Assembly: GCA_032207245.1 (NCBI GenBank)
Contig: CM063502.1
Coordinates: forward strand, 141,854,495-141,918,494
Direction of reading: 5' to 3'
Origin: Pardosa pseudoannulata
Lineage: Eukaryota > Arthropoda > Arachnida > Araneae > Lycosidae
DNA: 64,000 nt
Under the pieces are notes generated by a model, which saw only the letters and a program-made list of their open reading frames with translations, searched no databases and was not told where the DNA came from. Positions 10,645 through 21,463 of this stretch are shown in pieces. The translations under genes were made by a program, and so were the position numbers. The number at the start of each line of letters is the position of its first letter. Within the stretch, counting starts at the first letter, position 1.

Positions 10645-13008
10645 GATTATATCCTCCATCTGAAGTGGCTGGACATCTGGCCCTTGATACCAAGATAGTC
10701 CATACAGTGAAAACATTAAATTTAGTTTTTGGAAAGTTAAATTTTGTGTTGATCTGGCACAACTTCACAAATTATACATCAAAATATTTTCAAATTTTCA
10801 AAAAGTATATAAAAGTATAACAAAATAACAGTAAAATAAAGGAATAAGAAAAATTATCAGATGAAAAGATTCCTTGTTAACGGTATTTTAGTATAATGTG
10901 GTTACATATGAATAATTAATTACATGAATACATGAACAGATTAAAAGATTCAGTACAAAACAAAATAAAGAACAACGGTTAATACTCTCAATAATTTAAA
11001 GTTAGCAGATTTATGTCAGATGTAAAAAAATGGGAAAGTTTTATTTCATGAGAGTTCTACACATAGGTTGTGTTGAGATCTGCAGAAATTTGGAGTTCAG
11101 TCCCAGTTATTATGAAGTAAACTTTTTACTTAGTTGTAATGATGGTTGGTGCAGCAACTTATTTTTTCCATATAGTCTTCTTGTAATTCACTTTTATCTG
11201 TTTATTCTTTTTTACTACTCAGTTATTTATATTCAAACATCTCTTGATTGAAATACTCTTATTAATATTTTAATACGTCTTTAAACATCCCCATTTCTTA
11301 TATTTGTAACATAACATTTTTCCTATATCTGTAAAATATTCTTATTTATGAAAATAAGATCTTTTAATCTTAGTTATTCTACAATTGATAAAGTATCTCT
11401 TATCAAATGCAGGAAATTTTAAATTTCAACAACAATACCATTTTGCTTGGTACCACATGCTGTAGAAGCATAATTATAATACAAAATTTTCCAACAACCA
11501 AAAATTCTTATAATTGCTGCTATGCTTACACTACCATCATACACCCTGAAAACAAAAGTGAGGATATAACACATCTTATTTATTATAGCCTCAAGTGAGT
11601 GTTTACCTTCTGGAAGGAATTCAAGCCTGAAATATCTTACTGGGAATTTGCACAAAAAAAGGAAATTGGGGTGTCAAACTTAAAAATAATGAAAGGGGGG
11701 AGCACTGTCTATGGTAGCAATTAGACAGTGCAAGAAAAGGGTAATAGAAGAAAGAAACTAAAAGAAAATTTATGGGTAACTGAATGAATATGCAGAAAAC
11801 AATCATCCAAATATTTCATACATTAATTTTTCACTTGTTTAGAATTTTTAAAATTATTTTTTAATCTTGTAAATTTGCTAAAAGTGGTCAAGTAGGCATA
11901 AAACATTTTTTTTTTATAATATCTGCACTAGTTGCCCATAGTTTTAAATTTGATTACAGTTCTTGATATTATTACTTTAAGCATTTCATTTCAAAAATCT
12001 AGAATTCTTAAGTTTCCATGTTTCAATTTTACCCTTTTAAAACAAATTTTATCATTGTACTCAAGTCATGACATTATTTCCATTTCACTATTAGAAACAA
12101 ATGGTACAATATTTACTATTTCTTGGTCAGTCTTGCTGCCTGCAATAAGTCAGTCAATGTTTCTGGTTTCACTATTCATGGTTACACTTATGCATTTAAT
12201 TCACTTTTCACATATACCTTTAAATATCTTAAACCAAAAACAAAACTTAAAATTTAACATACAATGAGACCATTAATAAGTTTGTTTAAATCAAAACTAA
12301 AAAACATCAAATAAAGCATCAATTTTCTAAGACACTTTTATAATTCACTATATTTTGAAACTTTGTTGCTCAGAATTATACTTAAAAAAAATTTCCATTT
12401 TCATCAATCTATTAGTAATTAGATAGAATTTTTTAATATACCTCGCTTTGAAGAAATATTATCAAATTAGAAAATTTTTCTGTGACACACCATAATTCGA
12501 CATACAAAACACAAACATATATTGAAGCCATTTTGAAATGGCAAAGTGGCATAATTGAAACTCTTTGTTGACTTGACTGACTGACAACTGAACCAGAAGA
12601 ACAAATACACATGATCTTACATAGCCTTGAACAGTCTAACATCAAAATTGGCACTGGAACTGGAAACGCATCCAATATTGGTAGCCAAATGAAAGAAGTG
12701 GCTGGAAAATGATGGAATTCTGTTGGGTGAGTACGTTCGCAAGGGTGTGACAAATTTAATTTAAATGATCCATAGGTAAAGAGCCACATTTCAGCAGCAA
12801 AGGATTTTTTGCCTCATCTCAAAGGGAATTCCGAGCAGATATTTCTATCCTGCAGTCTTGCTGAGTAGACAAGATAGACAAAGAAATAAAGACAATAAAA
12901 ATTTTAGATCAAACAAACTGGTAGATTCTTATAAACGAACTGTTCACAAGCACTGTATATTCTATATAAATATTTGTTTGTACCAGCCAATTAACAATCA
13001 CCTGCAAT
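10645..13008. other. Non-coding sequence between the direct repeats
   Basis: About 2.4 kb lie between the two diverged direct repeats. No transposase, reverse transcriptase or structural-RNA motif was found. The stretch 12,540-12,900 is slightly GC-richer but has stops in all frames. Confidence 0.4.
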
Positions 13009-13161
13009 TCACATGGATGATGTAGCTTAAGCATCAGAATCTATTTTTAGTTATCCAACTGGATGAAATTAACAGGGAAACATTCTAGAGCATTCGGGAG
13101 GGTTGCTAAAAAGGAATGCTGGAAAGATAGAATGGGAACCAAAAGTGATAAAAATATTACA
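13009..13161 (+). repeat. Dispersed repeat, copy 2 (pair with 10,499)
   Basis: Second copy of the repeat described at 10,499. It shares the same succession of blocks, with a short insertion around CATTCGGGAGGG. Confidence 0.75.
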
Positions 13162-13379
13162 TATATTTATGTATTAAATTTTTTCAACATATATACGAAG
13201 ATTGTTTTATGAAACATTCCATAAGAAAATATATATAGGTTTTCTTTGTTATTTATCTGTCATGCTAAAACTTTTTACTGTTCTTAATCTGTCAGTAAAA
13301 TCTATTGTTTTAATAATACACTATATACCTAGTTTCCTTAAACTCAGTATTTTACTATACATTTTTCAGCTTTTCTCAG

Positions 13380-13478
13380 GAAATATTTTGCAGTACTTGG
13401 AGTTGAGTTTATTCTTATGTCTGCTGTTTGCACAATAATTATGTTCTCTCCACTTGCTCGATTTTATGTTACTGAAAA
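13380..13478 (+). CDS. TMBIM4/Lifeguard-type protein, exon (TM1 region)
   Basis: An exon preceded by a pyrimidine-rich acceptor (TTTTCTCAG) and followed by GTAAGT. It encodes KYFAVLGVEFILMSAVCTII and continues MFSPLARFYVTE. That is a basic residue, then one hydrophobic membrane span, then a short loop, which fits the first transmembrane helix of TMBIM4 (Lifeguard 4), a multi-pass Golgi/ER protein of the BAX-inhibitor family that modulates calcium and apoptosis. The exon begins two bases into a codon and ends two bases into one. The next exon (15,939) starts with the single base needed, giving Asn. The 5' exon with the initiator Met was not found and may lie upstream or outside the window. Divergence from textbook members is high, so the subfamily is tentative. 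Confidence 0.6.
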
Positions 13479-14452
13479 GTAAGTAAAACTTAAAAGTATT
13501 TTTCTTAAATGTGACTCTAACATCCTCCCTTATATTTTAAATTAAGTATATAATAGACAGATTTTGATGAAAATAAGCTGTAAATTGGTTATGAAACATG
13601 TTGAATGAATAGAATATTATAAATATAGAAATCATGTGTAGATAATATTAGTGTATGTTTGTATTTATATTTTTTATATAAATCTACACTGTGGGCTTGT
13701 AAATGTTTAAAATTTTGTTTTTAAACAAAATTCAAACTTCTTTGAATCAGTCAAAAAAAAAAAAAAAAAAAAAAACTGTCATTGTTGATATCTATTTTGC
13801 CTATACCATGTTATATAATTAATGTAAAGGAAACTCCCTTGCCAGCTGACAACAGATAGCAAAACTTATTTAATTGCTTCAAAAATTTTTAGCTTATACT
13901 TAACCTATAACAATTTGTTTGAAAAATAGTCTTCGATTTTTTTTTTATTATTATTAAAATGCAAATTGAGCAAAAAAAATATAGATCTTATTTAAAAGTA
14001 CAGTATATATTTAGCTAGAATAAAAATAAAAGTGCTTAAATGGAAATTATCTTATAAAACTCTTGTTTGTAATTTCTAAATTTCGTTATCCATGTTTTGG
14101 AAATCCTGTTTGTTTTCTGCAGACTCAAAGACTACAAATTAAATTAAATTATGTTTTATAGAAAGTATTTAAAAAACTGCATGATCTAATTATGCTACAC
14201 AAACACCAGTGAATTTCATTAAAACAATTTCAGTCATTCATTAACAGAAATTTTTTAGCAGTCACTTTTAAAAGTTTGTATGTTGACTCCTACAAAGAAT
14301 CTGTAAGTTGAGACAGAAAATTTTATCTCTTCATTATTATTTTATTATAATATCCAATATTAATCATCTATTACATAAACATATCCTTCCTTATTCATCT
14401 ATATAATGCTACATCATCGTGCATTCTTCCATTTTATTACAGAATCAAAACT
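13479..14452 (+). other. Intron sequence
   Basis: Intronic AT-rich DNA with a 22-base poly-A run at about 13,753-13,774. No gene recognised. Confidence 0.45.
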
Positions 14453-14990
14453 ATTTTAATTGAAGTTAACCTTGATAATGCACATATTCTTGCTACTAAT
14501 ACTCTCAAGCCATCCTGGGATATAGCCAATTCTACTTTTTTAAAACCTTTTAAAATTTTTGACAAATATTCAATTAGAGATCTTATTTATCAATGCCTTT
14601 TTAAGGGATATAGCCAAAGTTATATAGGCTATTTTCCTATTTTTACTGGTAGGTCAAAGTCTGAAAACTTCTTAGGTTATGCTTGTGTAATCAGCAACAG
14701 AATTTGTAGTTACAGGCTGAATAATGGTTTCTCAGTGTTCTTAGCAGAAATTCTAGCTATATATAAAGGTTTAAAAGAAATAGTAAACTTTCAAATAATA
14801 AATGTTACTTTTATAGATACCTAAAGCACCTTGAATAAGCTAGAATTGTAATAAATATTTTATGGAGTTGTTTCAGCTCTGTTGGATGTATTAATATTAT
14901 TCTATATTCTATTAAAAAATCAGGAATTCATTTAAAATTTTCAGAATGTGTAAATATCAAAGAAATATTAAAAGGCACTGAAAGAAATGA
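14453..14990 (+). pseudogene. LINE RNase H domain relic (Jockey/I-like)
   Basis: One frame stays open for about 123 codons (14,453-14,821) without an initiator. It carries the RNase H signature order of non-LTR retrotransposons: WDIANSTFLKPF (the PPW linker region), YFPIFTGRSKSENFLGYA (normally YTDGSK..GxA), FLAEILAIYKGLKEI (normally FxAELLAIxxAL) and FIDT before a stop (normally TDS). The first catalytic Asp of TDGS is replaced, and stops follow, so it is dead. The upstream reverse transcriptase is not present. It lies in an intron of the TMBIM-type gene and ends close to the MITE at 15,070. Confidence 0.7.
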
Positions 14991-15065
14991 AAGTAAAAAT
15001 CTGTGGGTGTTATAGTTGTTTCAATAGCACTTGGTGTTGAAGTAACTCCAACAGGTGTTCTAGTG

Positions 15066-15664
15066 TTAAGCCATTAACTGGTTTACTTGTACAGTGTACA
15101 GGCTATCCATAGTTACCCCCACTACTTCTTTGATGGCAAAATATACATACACTGATACTTTTCTTTTCCCATTTTTAGTATGCCCCTATTTTTGTTTCTT
15201 TGAAATAGACTCATTGACCAGATTATCAAAAATATCACTGGTAAATAAGTTTCAGATGGGGGTGCCCAAGTTCTGAGCCTTATCCTCAGACTGATAGGTC
15301 ATTTTGTAGAAATATTGTATATAGTGAGAACAAACAGATTTGCAAGGTAATATGTCATTTGCTGTTCTTAAAGACATAAAGATAAAAATACAATTTGAAT
15401 TAAAAACAATATTTTTGTAATGGTAATTTTTGATTTAAAATCTGAAAATCACTTTTCATCATAGAGAATAATGTATTCCCAATTTTTAAAATAAAAAGTA
15501 ATGTAAAAGCATTGAAAAGAAAGTAAGAAAAAAATCCTTTTCTTTTTCTCGTTTTTTTCCTACTCTGCTGAGTATGGCAGTGTTTAATTATACTCAGCTA
15601 AAATAGGTGACCTTTTTTTTTTATCAATGCTTCTGATTACAATGTTGATCAGTTAATGGGTTAA
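15066..15664. mobile_element. Putative piggyBac-type MITE (TTAA ends)
   Basis: A 591-bp segment (15,070-15,660) flanked by TTAA. The left end reads GCCATTAACTGGTT; the right end on the minus strand reads CCCATTAACTGATC, 11 of 14 identical. No open frame of note inside. The inner CATTAACTG also contains TTAA, so the true cut point could be a few bases further in. Confidence 0.5.
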
Positions 15665-15938
15665 ACTCTGAAACAACTGCCTGTTCTACTTTTCTTATTT
15701 TATGTGTTGATATATTTTTGTCTTGTAGATAAAAATTTATTTGTTTCAATTTTAAATTAAACTAATAAATCCTTATATACTTATAGTTCTAAAGGTTTCT
15801 CACAATATATATTCTGAAATAAATGTCATGTTTAAATTTCATATTATCTTTTAAATTAAAGCTTTGTAATAGTAATTCTTTTTATTTTATCTAAGTGAAC
15901 TGATTTTTGTAAAATATTAATTTCTTATATTTTTCTAG

Positions 15939-16041
15939 TGACTGGTTGCTGTTCCTTTGTTGTTTTCTGTTTTGTGCATCATATTTAAGCCTTATCCATT
16001 TCATCAAGTTACCTATTATAGATTTAATACTTATGCTACAT
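15939..16041 (+). CDS. TMBIM4/Lifeguard-type protein, exon (TM2 and TM3 start)
   Basis: Acceptor TTTTTCTAG, donor GTAAGT, 103 bases: one base completing the codon left open by the previous exon plus 34 codons. The product DWLLFLCCFLFCASYLSLIH continues FIKLPIIDLILMLH: a membrane span, a short basic loop containing a proline, and the beginning of the next span. In TMBIM4 the equivalent stretch is the second helix followed by a loop ending in a Pro-x-Asn/Asp-Leu turn. It ends exactly on a codon boundary, matching the phase of the 34-base microexon at 17,988. Confidence 0.6.
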
Positions 16042-17987
16042 GTAAGTTTAATTTGGATTACATAAAATGTTAATTTTTTTTCTGTTCAATATAGTTTTGT
16101 ATATAATGCATCAAATGTAAATATATAAAAATTATATCTAGTCATCAATCTTAAATGAAAAAATAAAGGGGGTTTATTACATTTTTCTTAATTTTGGAAC
16201 ATAATGTGATTGCTTTTGTAATCACAAGTTATTGTAGATTAATTATTTAACAGCAGATTATGATGGAATTGAGGAAGGGCAAAGAATATTAGTAAATTTT
16301 TTTAAATTTAATTTATCAAAGAGTATTATACATCATGATTAAAATCATACACTAAGTATTTTGGCATATTTATTTTTTTTTAATTTTAATTACATTGCCT
16401 TGTTTTTTTTTATACACATTCATTTACTTATGTTCATTATACCAGTTATGACAGCTTTTTAAAAAAGGATAAACATAAGGAGTTTGTACAATTTATTCAA
16501 GAGTTATTTAATCTACATTATGGGTCTGGAATTGGTAGTAGTCATAGGTATAAAGATGGATATCTGCTTGTACATTCATAAATTTATTTTGCATATGCAA
16601 TGTCTGAAATACTTAAAATAAAAACTGAGTTATTTTACAATCAAAGCAAACATAATCAACAGTTTTTTAAAGTATATTCCAAACAAACTCAATAAATTTG
16701 GTATAATTTGGCTAGCTGTCGATACTAAGTCAAAAAGTTTATTAAATTGAAATTTTCCTATCTATATTGATCTAAGATGAAAAGATCAAACTTTAATAAA
16801 GAATGTAGGTTCTTGTTCATTCAAGTCTTAAATTTAAAAAACATTGGTTGAAATGCCACTGTAGATTGAAACTATAAAAATATCCCTAAAACAATGAAAT
16901 GAACTATGTTAAAAAAAATAATGCTAAAAGAATGGTATCTCTTCAATTAAAAAATGTAAAAATGTGCAAAGGTAAGATTTGTTTTACATTTTTTTATACA
17001 CATGCACAATTTAAACTTAACTGTTCAAGAATGGAAATTTGTAATTTAATTATCTAGCTAACTCTAAATAAAATTTTACAACATTATTTGCATTCATAAC
17101 CTTAACAATCATTACATTGTTAATATATAGAAATATTTATATTTTTATAAGTTTCTCTGTTATGCGAGTAAATTAGAGTAAGATAATTTAATAAATTTAG
17201 TAATTTGTTTTTGAATAAGATCTAACAAATCAGAACTTGCTATATTATATAAGGTAAACAATATTTTTTTAAAGTTTAATTTTTGAATGAATGTATTTTT
17301 ATGGTTGTAAATACTTGTGTTTTTTAATGTAGGATAAAAAAAAAAGACCCCTTAGTGTTATTCTTAGTATTGAACCCCCACTGAATAATGGAAAGAGATC
17401 TTTAGCCCTGTGACATTATGGGCTAAATAAAATCCTGATTTTTAAGCATTAAGAAGTAAGAGACATTTGGTAACAAGAATTTGAGAATTTAAACCCAATA
17501 CTTAGAAAACACATTACCTATTTTTATGTTCAAGATTATGGCATTTACACTTCCTTTAATTTAAGATTAATAAAAAGATAATACTTTTTTAGTGTATTTA
17601 GATAATTCTATATAATTTCATTGATGTTTATAATATAAACACTTAAAGCAACAGCATTACAGGTATTTATCACAAGTGTTCTTTATTTTCAGTCTTTTTA
17701 ATTTGTTTTGCAGATTAAATAAGAACTTAATTTTTTAAGTAAGAAAAGTGTAAAAAGATATGATCTGAGTATATAACTTTTTAAAAACTGCTATACTATA
17801 ACACATATTTGTTCTGTTACATAGAAAATCTCATGAACTGATTACTGATTAACATCTGCCAGTGAATCTGTTATTTATTTAATTTACGTATAACTTTATG
17901 TTTTGTATATAAGTGTGTATTATGTAAAATATTGTATACTTGCAGCTAAGAATTTTGTTCTATATTATTATGCATTATGATTTTTAG
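16042..17987 (+). other. Intron sequence
   Basis: About 1.9 kb of AT-rich intron; no mobile element or RNA recognised. Confidence 0.45.
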
Positions 17988-18021
17988 ATTTTGGTCCAAG
18001 CATTTGCTGTAAGTGTTTTAG
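17988..18021 (+). CDS. TMBIM4/Lifeguard-type protein, 34-nt microexon
   Basis: A 34-base exon between TTTTTAG and GTATGT encoding ILVQAFAVSVL plus one base. The residues continue the third membrane helix (the FTLLEAL-VAV position in TMBIM4). The leftover G joins TT of the next exon to give Val, then TFNDF, reproducing the family's VTFYDV-like junction. Phase agreement on both sides supports it despite its small size. Confidence 0.55.
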
Positions 18022-19368
18022 GTATGTAAATGATTTATGTTTAAAGTTCTCTAATTTTATTGTATTCATTTTCATATTTATGTTTTTATGTCTATTAAAC
18101 TATTTATTCCTATAAAAACATCTCAGTTGTTTTTCAGAATGTTCTCTTATTTTCTCACAGTTTTATTCAAATATATGTGATATAAATGGTGTTTTTATTA
18201 AATAATCTTTTTAAGAGTTTTGTATATTAAAATACTTTTAAAAAGGTTTAATGTTTATTCTTGATATACAAATATCACTATTTAGTTGCAATAATATTTA
18301 ACCATGAGAAATTGACAGATTTGTTACTTTGAAATGCACCAAGAATTGCAGAATCTAATATATTTGTCATATCTAATTAAGAATCTCATCTAATCAACTG
18401 ATATAAATAGGAAAAAAATGTGATCTCTTAATTTTTTTATGTTAAACTTTGTAAATTTTTTATGAACTTTTACATCTTAGGAAAAACTACCTTTTCTATT
18501 TATGGGAGTTTTAAAAGTCAACTAGTGAAGCTTGAATCACAAGGAACTTATTTTATAGCTATTTACACTTTATATAGTAGTTTTAACTTAATGTTACAGG
18601 TAGAGTAAAGATCCCTCTCCCTGACTGTCTTCAAGTCATTGCTAAGGCTGGACTCTAACAGGGAGAGTAAAAGATTATGGAAACTCCTTCATGTATTACT
18701 TCTCTCATTGAAATTGGATTATCCCTTTAAAAACCTAGACTTTTGCATTAGAGATTTGTTAAGAAGAATGCTTGTTTTCTTCTGCTGCAGTTTAGTTTCA
18801 TAGGATGATAAAATTATAAATCCTGAGAAAGAGAAGACATGGTTAATATGAGTTGAATATCATACTTTTCAAAATGAGAAGTGACACACAGGTTCTTAAA
18901 CTTGATAAGAATCCTCACAGATAACAAACTGTTATCAGTCACTACAAATCATATTTAATCTTTCATACTTTTATGAAACATTTATTAGTGTTCATATAGA
19001 TTTTAAAAAGGGGCATGGGGGGGACTTGTCCAAAAAGGGGACTTTTTATAAAATGAAAGGGTACTTTTTAGAATGAAAAGGCATGGTCTATGTAAAAAGA
19101 CACTTTCTCAGTTTTTAATTGATTTTAAAATTTATATGAATTTGAAAAGGAAAAGAAGGGGCAAGATGTGGCACCCTTCAAAAACTGCAAAATGTGAACA
19201 CTAACATTTGCATTATAATAAAATGTTTCTGTTATCTTGTTTTACAATTCTTTAAATTTTGATTGTATCTTTTCTTTTCTATTTTAATATAAATATATTT
19301 AGCATAATTTTAAACTGCCTGCAATTATTTACTTTAATTCTTTAAAAAATTGAAAATATATTAGCTTT

Positions 19369-19417
<49 letters not shown>

Positions 19418-19483
19418 TATATAATAGGACTGCCTTCTAATGATGAGTATTTTACAGTTTTAATAATTTAGTATTTATTCCAG
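18022..19483 (+). other. Intron with TA microsatellite
   Basis: Non-coding. A (TA)n array lies at 19,373-19,424. A weak hairpin (CTCTCCCTG ... CAGGGAGAG) occurs around 18,620-18,668. Confidence 0.45.
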
Positions 19484-19601
19484 TTACTTTCAATGACTTC
19501 ATGTTTCTATATCAAGGAATCATTATGGCAACATGCACAATATTGGGATTTATTTTATATACTCTACAATCAAAGTGGAATTTTAATATTTGGATTATTA
19601 T
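19484..19601 (+). CDS. TMBIM4/Lifeguard-type protein, exon (TM4 region)
   Basis: Acceptor TATTCCAG, donor GTAAGT, 118 bases. The product begins TFNDFMFLYQGIIMATCTIL and continues GFILYTLQSKWNFNIWII. The YTLQSKxxF motif after a hydrophobic helix is the most diagnostic piece: TMBIM4 proteins carry the same YTLQSK turn leading into the next helix. It enters two bases into a codon completing Val and leaves after two bases (AT). Together with the three preceding exons this gives a continuous stretch of roughly 120 residues in family order. No inactivating change is seen in these exons. Confidence 0.7.
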
Positions 19602-19704
19602 GTAAGTTATTTACATTTTTATTCTATAATAAAATATTTTGCTACTTGATACAGAAAATGTATTTTATACTTAAATGTTATGAAACACATTTAAACAGTT
19701 AAGA

Positions 19705-19742
19705 AATTATTTTGCAATGGCTGGTGACATTGCAAAATAATT
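19705..19742. repeat. Perfect 15-bp inverted repeat (hairpin)
   Basis: AATTATTTTGCAATG (19,705-19,719), an 8-base loop, and its exact reverse complement (19,728-19,742). It sits about 100 bases after an exon of the TMBIM-type gene. Confidence 0.85.
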
Positions 19743-20750
19743 GCTCATCTAAATGATTTGCCTGTTTAAGCTGAACAGGGTTTAGTTTTTAGTTGTAATT
19801 TATATATGTTAAATGCATTATGTAATAAACATAGTAAATTGACATGAGCTGAGTGGTTATTAAATCATCTGGCTTATATGAGAGTAATATATTACCTGTT
19901 ATATGTATAACTATCTCATTGGTTAACACTGATACCTCAAAATACCAGATACTTTAAAACTAATTAACCTTTTTGAAGGTCATGGGAAGATTACTTCCCA
20001 CTTGCATGATCTTATAAAATACACATGTGGGAAGCAAAAAATCCATTATATTGGCTTTGCTATTATAACAATAGGATTTTTTTATTGAATAACATTACTG
20101 TATTGTACAAATGTTTCTCTTATTTTCTGATCCATCAGTTTCTCTTATTTCTGTAATTATTTAAATAGACACTATATAATCTTATAGAGTCATTCTTTAA
20201 GAGAAAAAATTGTTAAACATGCATTTTAGAGAGATACATTAAAAGTTCTCAATACTGTAAAATATGAATACCAATGAATGACTCAACATTTCTTATTTTT
20301 CAACTGTTGTCCAATATTTCTGATATTTTAGGTATGTCTGTAAAGTTTTGGGATTGGCTCAAAAATGACATTTATCTACAATGGAGGAGAAATCTATTAT
20401 TTGTCTTGTTCATTGTTTTTCCCAATTATAACTCATACATTGACATATTCTTTTCTTCTACTATTCATAGGCATGTTATTGTTCATTTTCTGATGATTGT
20501 TTTAATAGTTTCTGCTAAATAACTTGAAATGGGGAAGTATATAGATTTAATTTTATTATTAGAAAAAGAGGTCACAACATGTGAAATCATGGAGATAAAT
20601 ATATATGCATATTTTTAGTCATAATAGATTTTTAAACCAAAATATGTTTCATGGAGTGGGTGTAAAAGAGCGTTATCTTTTGCTTGACTCAAACATGTGC
20701 TTACAAACAGAATTCTACATAATGTTTAGATTATTAAGGCTGAGTAAGCA

Positions 20751-20789
20751 TTAACAGAGTATTTAAAGCATTGATAAATACTCTGTTAA
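20751..20789. repeat. Perfect 15-bp inverted repeat (hairpin)
   Basis: TTAACAGAGTATTTA (20,751-20,765), a 9-base loop, then the exact reverse complement (20,775-20,789). Ends are TTAA-like; function unknown. Confidence 0.85.
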
Positions 20790-21034
20790 TTTAACCTAAT
20801 ATTCCAAATTCATATTCTGTTCAGTTTTCAGAACATAATTTAACAGCAAGCAAAGTGAAATGCATGTACACTTAATCAATAATTGGTTAATCACCAAGGA
20901 TCTGATGTAGATGAGATTTACTTAATAAATTCAGACACGACTCAAAGTTATCTTTCCCATGCTGTAATTTGATTTTCATTACATCCAAAAGAAGTTTAAA
21001 AGCCAGTTCTATTACTCAATAGACGGACTTCATA

Positions 21035-21105
<71 letters not shown>

Positions 21106-21463
21106 ACATATATCAACAGATTCCTTTATGATACATAACATATTCTCATGGTTGAAAAGTTTGGTCCTTTTTAATTTCTCATAGTTTTAATCTAAAATTT
21201 TTTCTAATGATGTCATTTGAAAGTAAAGTTCGATTGCTTTGAAACATGAGTTCTGAGATTTAATTTTATGAACATCATCATGCATTTTTTGGTTTGAAGT
21301 TTAAATACAGGTTACAGAATAATTGACTTTAATTGATTTAGAAAAGTATACTTATAATTTTATTCTGTTATAATTACTCTTGTTCTAATGCTTCATGCAG
21401 TGAAGTATTATGAGATTGAGAATATAAAATTTTATGTACATTTTTGCATATATTAACAAAGCT

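Larger units (their letters stand above)
19602..21463 (+). other. Intron with hairpins and TA microsatellite
   Basis: Non-coding apart from two perfect inverted repeats listed separately and a (TA)n array at about 21,032-21,102. An 82-codon frame at 20,274-20,522 has no recognisable domain and no matching splice phase. Confidence 0.45.

Noticed and set aside
12433..12789. 118-codon minus-strand frame
   Set aside because: No domain, and the plus strand is also partly open; composition rather than coding seems to explain it.
10508..13161. Reading the direct repeats as LTRs (TG...CA) of a 2.6-kb retroelement
   Set aside because: Similarity extends a few bases beyond the TG start, no target duplication, no primer-binding site or polypurine tract, and no pol or gag motif inside.
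20274..20522. 82-codon hydrophobic frame as a further TMBIM exon
   Set aside because: Does not resemble the next helix and no splice sites agree with the AT-ending phase of the 19,484 exon.
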